From NCBI GenBank assembly GCA_938015595.1, contig CALLPI010000008.1, forward strand, positions 391,023-455,022: a stretch of DNA of 64,000 nucleotides. Reading direction: 5' to 3'. The position numbers and the translations under genes were made by a program. The DNA is from an uncultured Saprospiraceae bacterium (GTDB taxonomy: Bacteria > Bacteroidota > Bacteroidia > Chitinophagales > Saprospiraceae). Below, one piece after another: positions 9,048 through 18,203 of the stretch. Each line of letters opens with the position of its first letter. Positions within the stretch are counted from its first letter, which is position 1. The notes beneath the pieces are model-generated. The model was not told the DNA's origin. It worked only from the letters and a program-made list of their open reading frames with translations, and ran no database searches.

Positions 9048-9845
9048 ATGATACGACTCACCGATGTTGTCAAGCATTTGCTTATTATTAATGTGCTGAT
9101 GGCCATTGTTACCTGGTGGTTGTTCCCCGATTGGAACAACAAGCTGGCCTTGTACTATCCGCAGTCGGCGCATTTCCACCCCATGCAGGTAGTGACGCAC
9201 TTCTTCATGCACGGAGGATACATGCACTTGTTTTTCAATATGTACGCCCTGGCTATGTTTGGCCCACCCATTGAGGCGCTTTACCGCCCCAAGCGCTTTT
9301 TGTTTTACTATCTGTTTTGCGCGCTGGGCGCGGCGGGGCTGCACACCTTGTACAACTGGTACACTTTCTCCCATTTGCAAGAGGCCATGGCTGCTTTTCA
9401 GGCCTCGCCTTCGTACGATTCGTTCTGGGCGTTTTTTGACCAAGTACGCCTCAAACAACTAACCAGCAAGGCGCAAAGCGTGGTAGAAGCAGCTAGTGCA
9501 GCCCTAGTTGAAGGGCAAACGCACGTGGCAGAGCCAGTGGTGAAGTTGATGCAACAAATCGTTACTGAAAAGATGGATATTCCTGCCGTAGGTGCCTCCG
9601 GTGCCATCTACGGCCTGCTGCTGGCCTTTGGCATGCAGTTTCCCAATGCAGAGTTGATGCTCATTTTTTTGCCCATTCCTATCAAGGCCAAGTACTTCAT
9701 ACCACTGCTGATGGCAGCCGAGTTTTACTTTGGCATCCAAAATCTGGCCTGGGACCCCGTTGCGCATTTTGCACATTTGGGCGGCGCATTATCGGGTTTG
9801 ATCTTAATTTTGTACTGGCGAAAAAGCGGCCAGCGTTTGTACTAA
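9048..9845 (+). CDS. Rhomboid family intramembrane serine protease, inserted-loop type
   Basis: A 265-residue polytopic membrane protein. Rhomboid motifs are HxxxN at 60-64, GASGA with nucleophile Ser184, and a HxxHLGG with catalytic His243. It is unusual in having about 75 mostly helical, non-membrane residues (about 105-178) between the early helices and the GASGA helix, where many rhomboids have a short loop. It cleaves transmembrane substrates inside or at the membrane; the substrates are unknown. It lies 21 bp after mutL and 18 bp before a second rhomboid gene, which suggests one transcript. Alternative functions are unlikely because the Ser/His dyad is intact. Confidence 0.88.
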   Translation: MIRLTDVVKHLLIINVLMAIVTWWLFPDWNNKLALYYPQSAHFHPMQVVTHFFMHGGYMHLFFNMYALAMFGPPIEALYRPKRFLFYYLFCALGAAGLHTLYNWYTFSHLQEAMAAFQASPSYDSFWAFFDQVRLKQLTSKAQSVVEAASAALVEGQTHVAEPVVKLMQQIVTEKMDIPAVGASGAIYGLLLAFGMQFPNAELMLIFLPIPIKAKYFIPLLMAAEFYFGIQNLAWDPVAHFAHLGGALSGLILILYWRKSGQRLY

Positions 9846-9863
9846 CGAACAATAGCAAGAGCC

Positions 9864-10805
9864 ATGTTTCAATCTATGTGGGAAGACCTTCGGCGGGCGT
9901 TCGATTCCGGCAACATGATCATCCGGCTTATCATAATCAATGTGGCCGTATTTGTACTAGTGGGGGCAGTTTATCTTCTTCTGCTGCTCAGCATGGGACA
10001 CAGTGGGGAGCACAGCAATGCTTTCGACAGATTTGTCACTTGGTTTTGTATGCCTGCCGACGGCATCGTGTTTTTGCGCCAGCCCTGGAGCTTGTTTACG
10101 AATATTTTTCTGCATACGGGCCTGTTCCACATCCTTTGGAATATGCTTTTCCTATATTGGTTTGGGCGCATTGTAGGCGACCTGCTGGGCGACCATCGCG
10201 TATTGCCCATTTATTTGCTGGGTGGCCTGGCAGGTGCGCTGTTGTTTTTCCTGGTATCCAATATTTTCCATATAGGCACGTACGCGATGGGTGCCTCTGG
10301 CGCAGTGATGGCCTTTGTGGTGACCGCCGGCCTGTTGGCACCTGACTACGAAATAAGGCTCCTACTTTTGGGTAATATTCGCCTCAAATATATTGTGTTG
10401 GTCCTACTGGTGCTGGATGTAGTACAGATCATCATACGCAAGAATACCGGAGGGCACATCGCTCACCTGGGCGGAGCAGCCATGGGGCTGATATTTGTGT
10501 ATCAACTCAGAGCAGGGCAAGACTGGTCGGTTCCGATCAATCGCCTGCTGAACTACCTGTGGCGCCTGTTTCGGAGCCTCAAAGGTACGCCCGTCCGCCC
10601 TAAAGTACGCGTAACGCAAAGGAACACAGTCAAAGCACATGCCGAAGCTCAGCGAAAATCCAATTCGACCACGCCGCATAATATGGATGAGGCTACCTTC
10701 CAGGAGCAAATAGATGCTATACTGGACAAGATCAAGCAGTCGGGCTACGATAGCCTGAGCGCAGAGGAAAAGGAATTTCTGTTCAACGCCAGCCGCCGTC
10801 CGTGA
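9864..10805 (+). CDS. Rhomboid family intramembrane serine protease with C-terminal soluble domain
   Basis: A 313-residue protein with six or so transmembrane helices. The active-site Ser145 is in GASGAVMAF and His201 in GGHIAHLGG. After residue about 225 the chain is basic and low-complexity, then ends in a small acidic helical domain (MDEATFQEQIDAILDKIKQ...SLSAEEKEFLFNAS). This is the tail common on Bacteroidota rhomboids and annotated as DUF6576 in families I know. It probably forms a second proteolytic unit distinct from the preceding paralogue. The stop overlaps the GTG start of the next gene by four bases (GTGA), which indicates translational coupling. Confidence 0.88.
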   Translation: MFQSMWEDLRRAFDSGNMIIRLIIINVAVFVLVGAVYLLLLLSMGHSGEHSNAFDRFVTWFCMPADGIVFLRQPWSLFTNIFLHTGLFHILWNMLFLYWFGRIVGDLLGDHRVLPIYLLGGLAGALLFFLVSNIFHIGTYAMGASGAVMAFVVTAGLLAPDYEIRLLLLGNIRLKYIVLVLLVLDVVQIIIRKNTGGHIAHLGGAAMGLIFVYQLRAGQDWSVPINRLLNYLWRLFRSLKGTPVRPKVRVTQRNTVKAHAEAQRKSNSTTPHNMDEATFQEQIDAILDKIKQSGYDSLSAEEKEFLFNASRRP

Positions 10806-11878
10806 AGACCTGGTTCCGCCGTCGTATGATGCACCTTCAGTGGTGGCTGGCGGCAGGGGCAGTGCTGGCCTGGGGCGCCACTTATGTCAACCCAGATGCC
10901 CTCTGGCCGGCAGCATTCGGTGGCATAGCCATTCCGGCACTTTTTATGGTCAATTTTCTCTTTTGCCTGTGGTGGCTGAGCATCCGAAGCTGGTATGCGC
11001 TGCTGCCGGCAGGTGTGCTCGTGATGCTCGGTGGCAGCATGATGCGGATACTCCAATGGAATATCCCCGAACAGGCAGATGCTGGCGAAACTACACTACG
11101 GGTAGTCACTTGCAATGTGCACGGCCTCAGGCACGTGGGTACCAACGAAACTGTGCCCCTTGAAGAACCTGCCCAATTGCTGCAGCAACTCCAGCCCGAC
11201 TTGCTCTGCATTCAGGAGTTTCCGCGTTCGCCGCAGTTGCTGGAGCGCTTCAGCCAGATGCTGTATGCTCGTACGCCGATCCGACATCGGTACGCCGATC
11301 TGAACGGCAACTTTGTATTGTTTTCGGCCTTTCCTATTCTGCAGGCCGAAACCCATTACTTCCCCAACCGAACCAATGGCTATCAGCAAGCTGATATACA
11401 GCTGGGCGCCAGGCGTATTCGGGTATTCAATGTGCACTTGCAATCTAACTCTATGACCCGAATTGCCGAGCGGGTAGCTACCCAAGGCAACTTGCAGGAC
11501 AAACAAACCTGGCTAGACATTGGCGGTATAATGGAGCGCTATCGGTATGCAGCCCGCCTGCGCGCTCGTCAAGCCAAAACCATGGCTCAACTCATTGCCC
11601 AAAGCGACTGCCCCGTGCTCTTGCTGGGCGATTGCAACGACACACCCTTGTCTTATACTTGGCAGACCCTCACGGCGCAGTTGTCCGATACTTTCATGAA
11701 AAAAGGCCGAGGGCTGGGCGTTACCTATGCTGGGCACATTCCTGGCCTGCGCATTGATTATATTATGGCTACCCCTGGATTTAGGGTGCTGGAGCACTGC
11801 ACAATAAAACAGCCTTTCTCTGACCACCGTGCGGTATGGGCCAGCGTGGGCATAGCCAACGATACTGCCGGGCAATAG
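10802..11878 (+). CDS. Membrane-anchored endonuclease/exonuclease/phosphatase family protein
   Basis: A 358-residue protein. Three hydrophobic segments occupy residues about 10-85, followed by an EEP (DNase I-like) domain. Visible motifs are VVTCNVHG, CIQEF (the metal-binding Glu), VHLQSNS, LLLGDCNDTP (the catalytic Asp/Asn pair) and the terminal SDHRAV with the active-site His. The catalytic domain probably sits outside the cytoplasm. The substrate could be a phosphoester such as a lipid or nucleic acid; the sequence does not decide. The start is GTG at 10802, overlapping the rhomboid stop. It is convergent with priA. Confidence 0.85.
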   Translation: MKTWFRRRMMHLQWWLAAGAVLAWGATYVNPDALWPAAFGGIAIPALFMVNFLFCLWWLSIRSWYALLPAGVLVMLGGSMMRILQWNIPEQADAGETTLRVVTCNVHGLRHVGTNETVPLEEPAQLLQQLQPDLLCIQEFPRSPQLLERFSQMLYARTPIRHRYADLNGNFVLFSAFPILQAETHYFPNRTNGYQQADIQLGARRIRVFNVHLQSNSMTRIAERVATQGNLQDKQTWLDIGGIMERYRYAARLRARQAKTMAQLIAQSDCPVLLLGDCNDTPLSYTWQTLTAQLSDTFMKKGRGLGVTYAGHIPGLRIDYIMATPGFRVLEHCTIKQPFSDHRAVWASVGIANDTAGQ

Positions 11879-11910
11879 CTGCTGAGAGGTTCAATACCAG
11901 GCAAGCAAGG

Positions 11911-14412
11911 TCAACTCGGATCTACATCTACCACCACCCGAATGCCACCGAACCCCTCGACGCTCTGCAGGGCAACAGTGGCTGCTTCTATGCTCTGGCG
12001 GGCGTGGCTCATTTGGGGCACTTGGCGCTCGGTTTTCACCAGGTAGCCCAGCAAATGCTGACCCCGCACCCTGGCGATGTTGGGGGCGGCGGGGCCTACC
12101 ACCTTTGTGCCCAACTGCTCGTGCAGCACTTTGGTGAAAATAGCGGCACCCTGGTGGAGGGTTTGGAGCGACTTGTGCTTGAGCATAATGCGAATAAGGC
12201 GCACAAAGGGTGGATAGAAAAACTGCTGACGCTCAGCGATTTCGCGGGCGTAAAATCCGCTAAAATTGCCCTGAATGACTTCCTGCAGCACCGGATGCGC
12301 CGTGTTCAGTGCCTGGATGATAACCTTGCCCTGCTTGTGCTTGCGCCCTGCACGCCCCGACACCTGCACCATGAGCTGGAAAGCGCGCTCGCTAGCGCGA
12401 AAGTCGGGAAACTGCAAGAGCTGATCCGCACTGAGAATACCCACTATGCCTACATTTTCAAAGTCCAGGCCTTTAGTTACCATCTGCGTACCTACCAGGA
12501 TGTCGAGCCGGCGCTCTTCAAAAGCCTGGATGATGGCAGCATGGGCATGACGGCTGCGGGCGGTGTCGAGGTCGAGGCGGCCAATGCGGGCCTCGGGGAG
12601 ATAAATCTTCAACTCGTCTTCGATTTTTTCTGTACCGAAGCCAGCGAGCTTGAGTTGATGATTGCCGCAGGCGGGGCACAGTTGGGGCAGTTTGGTCTGG
12701 TAGCCACAATAGTGACACTTGAGCAAATGGCTGTGCTTGTGGTAGGTAAGGCTTACGTCACAGTGGATGCACTCGGCTGCCCAGCCACAGGAAAAACAGC
12801 GATACACAGGAGCGTAGCCACGGCGGTTTTGGAACAAGATGGCCTGCTCGCCTCGGTCCAGGGCGGCCTTGAGTTCGTCGAGGAGCGCTGTGCTGAAGTG
12901 CGACTGCATCAGGCGCTGCTTCATCTCCTGCCGGGTGTCCACCAGTACAACTTCGGGCATTTGCACGCCGCTGAAGCGCTCTGTCATTTCTACCAGGCCG
13001 TACTTGCCAGTTTGTACGTTGTAGTAAGACTCAATGGCTGGTGTGGCTGTGCCCAGCACTACCTTGGCGCCATGCAGTTGAGCCAGGTACAAGGCGGTAT
13101 CGCGGCCGCTGTAGCGGGGCGCGGGGTCGTTTTGCTTGAAGGAGGGGTCGTGTTCTTCATCCACGATGATGAGTTGGAGCTTGTGGTAAGGCAAAAACAA
13201 GGCCGATCGCGCGCCGATGACTACGGGCTTGCCAGCCAGCACTGCGTTCCAGAGTTCTACGCGCTCACTATTGCTCATCCGGGAGTGATAGACTAGCAAC
13301 TGGTTGCCAAAGAATTTCAGTAGCCGGTTGGTGAGCTGTGTGGTGAGGGCTATTTCTGGCAGTAGGTACAGTGCTTGGCCGCCTTGGGCAATGACTTCTC
13401 GGATGAGTTCGATGTACAGGCGGGTTTTGCCTGAGCCGGTAACGCCGTGCAATAGTACGGTTTGCTTGTGCGTCAGTTGCTCACGTAGGCTGGCCAGTGC
13501 CTTGGTCTGGGCTTCCGACAGTTCGGGTGCATCTACTGTGTCTTCCTCATAACTGCCCAGGCGGCTGGCTTCCCGCTCATAAAGCCTGAAGATGCCCTTA
13601 GCGGCAATGGCATGTATTGTGGCGGTATCAGCTTTGGCCAGTTCACAGAGGTCTTGTCTTCTTACGAATGGCTGCTTTTGAGCTAGTTGGATGTATGCCA
13701 TGAGTGCTTCGGTTTGGCGTGGGGCGCGCTCTAGCAGTTGGAAGGCCTGGTGCAGTAAGCTATGATCAGAGGCGTAGGGTTCGTCCAGTTGTACACACCA
13801 TACGCTCTTGGGCTGAAATTTTTCCTGCAAATCCTCCTGCAGCAGAATGATTTTCTTTTCTAGCAGGCTTTTGATGACGGGATATGCATTTTTGCGGTTC
13901 AGGATTTCCCGCGCTTCGTCCATGGTGATGCTTTCCTGGAGGGTGAGCGCTTCGGCAATGAGGTATTCGCGCGCGCTGAGGCCATCGAAATTGCCCTTGT
14001 AAGCGGGGTCGAGTACCAGGCTCATTTCACTGCTGAGCTTGAGGTAGGCTGGCAAGGCAGCATGCATCACCTCGCCCAGGGTGCAGCAGTAGTATGTGGC
14101 CATCCATTGCCAGAGGGCTACCTGCTCGGGATGAATGAGGGGCCTGTCGTCCAGCACATCCAGGATAGGCTTGGGCTCGTAATGCTCGGGGAAGTGCTGG
14201 TGGACCTCAATGACCAAAGCCGAATAGAGCTTGCCCAACGTATTTTTGGTAGTGCGGCCAAACTGCACCTCTACGCGCACGCCAAACTGCACACGCTCCA
14301 GCAATACTTCCGGTACGTAGTAAGTATAAGGCTTAGCTATGGCCAAAGGCAAGATGACCGTAGCAAAGGTACGGGTAGGGTAGTGGGGATGCCCGTCTGA
14401 TGTTGATGCCAT
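11911..14412 (-). CDS. priA: Primosomal protein N' (PriA), replication-restart helicase
   Basis: An 833-residue SF2 3'-5' DNA helicase, full length. The N-terminal DNA-binding part is followed by Walker A GVTGSGKT at 323-330 and DEEH at 418-421. The zinc region has four CxxC pairs (CFSC, CIHC, CHYC, CPAC) at about 539-582, and the helicase motifs QNRRGY, GTQMVTKGLDFENV and SGRAGR are present. It loads the replisome at collapsed forks. A long opposite-strand open frame over it is a shadow. A TACCTTTG box lies 40 bp upstream of the ATG. It is convergent with the EEP gene. Confidence 0.97.
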   Translation of the reverse strand: MASTSDGHPHYPTRTFATVILPLAIAKPYTYYVPEVLLERVQFGVRVEVQFGRTTKNTLGKLYSALVIEVHQHFPEHYEPKPILDVLDDRPLIHPEQVALWQWMATYYCCTLGEVMHAALPAYLKLSSEMSLVLDPAYKGNFDGLSAREYLIAEALTLQESITMDEAREILNRKNAYPVIKSLLEKKIILLQEDLQEKFQPKSVWCVQLDEPYASDHSLLHQAFQLLERAPRQTEALMAYIQLAQKQPFVRRQDLCELAKADTATIHAIAAKGIFRLYEREASRLGSYEEDTVDAPELSEAQTKALASLREQLTHKQTVLLHGVTGSGKTRLYIELIREVIAQGGQALYLLPEIALTTQLTNRLLKFFGNQLLVYHSRMSNSERVELWNAVLAGKPVVIGARSALFLPYHKLQLIIVDEEHDPSFKQNDPAPRYSGRDTALYLAQLHGAKVVLGTATPAIESYYNVQTGKYGLVEMTERFSGVQMPEVVLVDTRQEMKQRLMQSHFSTALLDELKAALDRGEQAILFQNRRGYAPVYRCFSCGWAAECIHCDVSLTYHKHSHLLKCHYCGYQTKLPQLCPACGNHQLKLAGFGTEKIEDELKIYLPEARIGRLDLDTARSRHAHAAIIQAFEERRLDILVGTQMVTKGLDFENVGIVGILSADQLLQFPDFRASERAFQLMVQVSGRAGRKHKQGKVIIQALNTAHPVLQEVIQGNFSGFYAREIAERQQFFYPPFVRLIRIMLKHKSLQTLHQGAAIFTKVLHEQLGTKVVGPAAPNIARVRGQHLLGYLVKTERQVPQMSHARQSIEAATVALQSVEGFGGIRVVVDVDPS

Positions 14413-14452
14413 AAGGCCGTTGAGTAAGATATGAAAGCGCTTGTTGCAAGGT

Positions 14453-14460
14453 CAAAGGTA
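14453..14460 (-). promoter_or_regulatory. -7 promoter box of priA
   Basis: TACCTTTG on the minus strand, an exact TAnnTTTG match. It ends 40 bp before the ATG at 14412. The nearest TTG is 14 bp upstream, which is short of the usual spacing. Confidence 0.45.
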
Positions 14461-14900
14461 GCCAATGTCGGGTACAATTGCATTGGGGCGGGGTTGTCCA
14501 ATTTCCCCTGTCTTCTTCTATTGTTTTCAGCATCACTTGGCCATGAGTAAGTAGCCTCCCACACCCCTCCAAAAGTACTACCGCCATCATTAAAAGCCCG
14601 TAGTGCTGGCTCTGTTGGCAAGCTATTTGGCGGTATTGCGTTTGCAAAACCTCGACGGCAGCACGTGTATGACACCTCGGAGGTTTCGAAGAAGCAAAAC
14701 TTTTCACGTTCACTTTTTGCGCCACCCCCACCACATTATTACGTAGGCCCCCGTAGCGGTACACCATGGGTATGCTAATGTACAATGGCCAGCAAAGGCT
14801 GGTTGTGAAAATTCTTTACAAAAAAATCATCTACTCTACACATTGGGCAATTCAATACTTTCATTTGCTTTGCAGTGGTATACGAAAAAACATACATCTA
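14461..14900. other. Intergenic region between priA and the PiT-like gene
   Basis: No gene supported. Short open frames exist on both strands, but none shows a recognisable protein. A small inverted motif (ACCTCGGAGGT) occurs near 14675-14690. The right half must hold the promoter of the permease gene; only near-matches to TAnnTTTG are seen (for example TTCATTTG near 14860). Confidence 0.35.
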
Positions 14901-16046
14901 GTGAAAAAAGCCGGATCAACCTCTATTAGTAAGGAGTCCATATTCAGGAAGCCCTACCTCAATTTGTTGGAGTACTTTGCCAAGGAAAAAACCTTTCTAT
15001 CGCTTATCTTGATAGGGTTGGTTGTGGCGGGTCTTTCAGTCCAATTCGGCAGTGCTGCCATGTGGGTGGGTTTTATGTTTGCTGCTTACGCCGCAGTGGC
15101 CAACGACAGCATCCAGTCGCTGGGTACATTCATCGAAAGCAACAAGAATAAAAAATGGTGGCTGCTCTGGATTTATACCGGTAGTATTTTTCTCGTCACT
15201 GTGACCTTCAGCTGGATTTATTTCAACGGCGATGTGACTTACCAGCGGTTATTGAACGATGCTGGGGAGACGAGGTACCCTCATCCGGAGCAGTTCAGCT
15301 TATTTCAGGTGATAGCTCCCATGGTACTGCTGGTGCTAACTCGCTTGCGGATGCCTGTTTCCACTACTTTTTTGTTGCTCAGCGTGTTCAGTGCTGATAC
15401 CGGGGGCATCACCTCCATGATCAGCAAAAGCCTGACGGGCTACATCCTGGCGTTCGTCTTGTCTTTTGCAATATGGTATGGGCTGTACAATACCATTAAG
15501 CGCTTTTTTAAGGGGCGTAAGCACCATGTGGGCTGGACGGTGGTCCAATGGGTTGTGAGCGGCTCGCTGTGGGCAGTCTGGCTCATGCAAGACGGTGCCA
15601 ATATTGCCGTTTTTCTGCCCCGCAGGCTGAATTTAACTGAATTTATCATTTTCACCACTACCATCTTCATCGGGCTAGGCCTGCTTTTCTTCCTGAGGGG
15701 CGACAAAATTCAGCAGGTGGTGAGCGAGAAAGTGCGCATCTCTGATATCCGTGCCGCTACGCTGGTTGACTTTACTTATGTGTTGTTGCTCCTATACAAG
15801 CTTTTTGTAAGCCCCATCCCGATGAGCACTACCTGGGTATTCCTCGGCACAATTGGGGGGCGCGAAATCGCCATCAGCCTTGCCCGCCTCAAAAAAGGCA
15901 GAGTGCACAAGAAAAAAGCCGTCTGGATAGTGTTGCGCGACTTGAAGTACGCCACTATCGGGTTGATCGTTTCCATAGTGCTTGCTGCTGGGGCCAACCC
16001 TACCATCACGGCAGAAATTGTGGGCTTTTTCCGATCCATTTTTTGA
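14901..16046 (+). CDS. PiT-like inorganic phosphate transporter family permease
   Basis: About 381 residues from a GTG start, with some ten transmembrane helices. Two internally related segments carry the PiT signature: an N-terminal VANDSIQSLGTFI and a C-terminal PMSTTWVFLGTIGGREIAI. In PiT/Pit and Na+/phosphate symporters these inverted repeats form the phosphate path. The overall sequence diverges from classical PitA, and the ion specificity cannot be read off. The frame is open to an ATG at 14766, but the extra 45 residues look non-coding and the GTG gives a sensible VKKAGST...YLNLLEYFAKEKTF start. It faces a phosphate-selective-porin-like gene 300 bp away. Confidence 0.7.
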   Translation: MKKAGSTSISKESIFRKPYLNLLEYFAKEKTFLSLILIGLVVAGLSVQFGSAAMWVGFMFAAYAAVANDSIQSLGTFIESNKNKKWWLLWIYTGSIFLVTVTFSWIYFNGDVTYQRLLNDAGETRYPHPEQFSLFQVIAPMVLLVLTRLRMPVSTTFLLLSVFSADTGGITSMISKSLTGYILAFVLSFAIWYGLYNTIKRFFKGRKHHVGWTVVQWVVSGSLWAVWLMQDGANIAVFLPRRLNLTEFIIFTTTIFIGLGLLFFLRGDKIQQVVSEKVRISDIRAATLVDFTYVLLLLYKLFVSPIPMSTTWVFLGTIGGREIAISLARLKKGRVHKKKAVWIVLRDLKYATIGLIVSIVLAAGANPTITAEIVGFFRSIF

Positions 16047-16090
16047 GCTGGGCAAAACTACCTCGTAAAAGGGATGCGGAAGAAAGGGAT

Positions 16091-16166
16091 ATTACACTGA
16101 GCAACGCCAAGTTTTGTGTATGATTTACAGATGTTGTGCACAACACTTGGCGAGCCAGAGTATAAT
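16091..16166. repeat. Palindromic dispersed repeat, copy 1
   Basis: A 76-bp imperfect palindrome. The outer arms are ATTACACT (16091-16098) and AGTATAAT (16159-16166); next in come CGCCAAGT near 16105 and ACTTGGCG at 16145-16152. A second palindrome, TGTTGTGCACAACA, lies off centre. A clearly homologous copy lies at 20021-20091. The site is between two convergent genes and lacks a U-tract, so it is not a simple terminator. The TA-rich ends and terminal symmetry are MITE-like or REP-like. Confidence 0.75.
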
Positions 16167-16347
16167 AAGGCAGGGCGTACGGGTTTTCTCGTCCAAGGGG
16201 CCGGCGTGTCAAATAGCTTCGTGCATATCGCGGTAAGCCCTTGCTATGGCTGGGTATTTTGGGGTAAAATCTATGAAATGCTTAGGTGGCGGGTCTTTCA
16301 ACATATCTGTTGTTTTAGATTGTGTGAATTTTTCAACTTTGAGCCTG

Positions 16348-17556
16348 TTACATCATCCATTGAAGTGAGGGGTTGATATAGCTAAACTTACCGCTCCTGC
16401 TTTCTCTGTCCCGGAAAAACTGCTTTTTCCCGTTCACGTAGTGCAGCCCCAGTTTCAGGCGATTCCGTTTGACCATCCAGTTGACGCCGCCGGCCCATTC
16501 CTTGTGCAGGTTGGCATTGGTCAGGGGGTTTCTGGCCAATGATTCGTATTGTTTGTCGGGTGTGGTAGCAGTGTACATTAAGCAGAACTGGAGGATTTGT
16601 TTCTGGTGCAAGGGTACGTTCCATGCTCCTTTGAAGACGTAGGAACGGTCGGTTGTTTGGATGAATGATCCATTAGAGGGGGTTTCTCTGTATAGCCAGA
16701 GGTATTCACCCAGCAAATCCAGCGGGCCGTAGTTGAGCTGGGCATCTATACCATACACGAGGTTGTTTTGGAACAGGTCGGTCTTGCTTTGATAGGTAAT
16801 ATTGGCGCCGATGCTCAGTCCTTTCCTTTCCATATAGCCTGTTTGCGAATATACCAGGGTATAATTTTCCATTTCGGGGTCGCCTATCATCCATACCCCT
16901 CTGGCCGTGAACAAGGGCGACCAAACCTGGCCAGCGCCCTGGATAAAAGGGTGGTTGGTATCAAAAATCCCTATATCGTACAGCAAGCTGTGTTTGGTGC
17001 CCCTTTTGAAACCGCCCAGGTTGATACCCGTTTCTCGTCCAATGCTCCTACCTACCATGTGGATGCGGGGGTGAAAGCTGGGCTGTCCTTTCTCCTGAGA
17101 GATATTGAAGGCCGAGGTATAAATGGACTCCTTGCCAGCCCTGGGTCTGAAGTATCCGACGGTGAGGTTTACAAGAGGGGCGAACTTATAAGTAAAAAAC
17201 GCATCCCGAATGTGAAAAGTGAGGTTGTCGTCAGGGTTGGGGGAGCCAGCAGAGGCACTGAGGCTGTCCTTGCCGATTCCGTCGTAAGTGAAGCCGACGT
17301 AAAAAATGGCCCTGCTGTTGAGTTGCCCGCTAAGACCCAATCTCGCCCTGCGCAAATGTGTGTCCATTCTTGGTGGCGCTTCGGAGCCTGCTTTCTTGAA
17401 CGTGATGACATTCCAGATCTGGAAGTACTGAAGAAAGTCAACGTAACCGCTGTCGCTCAAGGGTACATTGACCCTCCACGGAGGTAAGTCCTGCCCCTGC
17501 AAGGAGAAACTACTCAGACACAAGAAAAAGAAAATGGCGATAGGCAGTGATTTCAT
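16348..17556 (-). CDS. Phosphate-selective porin O/P-like outer-membrane protein
   Basis: A 402-residue beta-barrel protein. The signal peptide covers about residues 1-21 (ending SFSLQGQ); then come alternating aromatic/hydrophobic strands throughout and an aromatic C-terminal strand ending LQWMM. The early RMDTHLRRARLGLSGQL and FYVGFTYDGIG segments are characteristic of the OprO/OprP (Porin_O_P) family, which form anion or phosphate channels in Pseudomonas. Many Bacteroidota homologues are annotated only by this family name. A TAGATTTG box lies 32 bp upstream of the ATG. It is convergent with the PiT-like permease, so the two may serve the same ion. Confidence 0.78.
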   Translation of the reverse strand: MKSLPIAIFFFLCLSSFSLQGQDLPPWRVNVPLSDSGYVDFLQYFQIWNVITFKKAGSEAPPRMDTHLRRARLGLSGQLNSRAIFYVGFTYDGIGKDSLSASAGSPNPDDNLTFHIRDAFFTYKFAPLVNLTVGYFRPRAGKESIYTSAFNISQEKGQPSFHPRIHMVGRSIGRETGINLGGFKRGTKHSLLYDIGIFDTNHPFIQGAGQVWSPLFTARGVWMIGDPEMENYTLVYSQTGYMERKGLSIGANITYQSKTDLFQNNLVYGIDAQLNYGPLDLLGEYLWLYRETPSNGSFIQTTDRSYVFKGAWNVPLHQKQILQFCLMYTATTPDKQYESLARNPLTNANLHKEWAGGVNWMVKRNRLKLGLHYVNGKKQFFRDRESRSGKFSYINPSLQWMM

Positions 17557-17588
17557 ATTACTGATTATTTTGAGGTAAGTATTGTGGA

Positions 17589-17596
17589 CAAATCTA
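17589..17596 (-). promoter_or_regulatory. -7 promoter box of the porin gene
   Basis: TAGATTTG on the minus strand matches TAnnTTTG and predicts a leader of about 25 bases before the ATG at 17556. No -33 TTG at the expected spacing. Confidence 0.4.
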
Positions 17597-17624
17597 TTCT
17601 ATAAAATCAGTGATACTGTAATGA

Positions 17625-17960
17625 ATGGGACGAAAAATACTACAGTTGAGCGAGACTCAACTAAAGGAGTTGGAAGAGGGCTGTCGGAATGGTCGGGGTC
17701 ATACCTTTCAGCAGAGTTTTCGGATGTTTCTGCCCAAATTCCAAGGGGCTGCCGAGCAGAGAATAAACTCTGATTGTAGGCGTCAAAAGCCAAAATAATG
17801 GTTGGGCAAACACTACCAGGAATACTAGGTCGAGTTGAGCCTTGAGGCACTTCGCAATAGTGGTCTTAGATAATGCTAAAGTGCATACCTCCTGAAAGTT
17901 CATAGCCCCCACAGGGGCTACGAGCCTCTTTGTAAGGATGCTGGTGTTTTACTTGCAGTC
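17625..17960 (+). pseudogene. Decayed N-terminal fragment of an IS630-type transposase
   Basis: From an ATG at 17625 the frame reads MGRKILQLSETQLKELEEG, then CRNGRGHTFQQSFRMFLPKF. This strongly resembles the helix-turn-helix start of IS630-family transposases (pattern: L.E.Q...LE.G.RNG..H.FRQR...LL). Similarity continues as WLGKHYQEY past a TAA at 17796 and then meets further stops. The DDE catalytic domain is absent. It is a dead fragment in a gene-poor patch between a porin gene and a T9SS cargo gene. The right limit is approximate. Confidence 0.6.
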
Positions 17961-18203
17961 CTCTGCTGTATGGAGATTGTTTCATGCCACCGATGCTGTG
18001 TTGCCCCTGCTTCCATACGACGTCTTCTGCGCCTGGGGTGCCACACCTGCATAGAATATGATTGCATAAGAATGGCGCTTACACCCAACGCTAATCCGCT
18101 CTTATACGTCTTAGCAGTGTGTACTTCTTCATACAGGAGCGGCTACACAAGAGTTAAAATAGGGCTGAGATGCCCCTCAATCATAAGCAAAAAACTTTCA
18201 ACC

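Noticed and set aside
11836..13296. 486-codon plus-strand open frame
   Set aside because: It lies opposite priA, whose 833-residue frame has all helicase and zinc motifs; the opposite-strand translation matches no family and has no start context.
11911..14412. priA as restriction-type or other SF2 helicase
   Set aside because: The eight-cysteine zinc region inserted between helicase motifs is specific to PriA.
17661..17912. 83-codon minus-strand frame
   Set aside because: The plus strand here gives the IS630-type relic with a clear family signature, so this is an antisense shadow.
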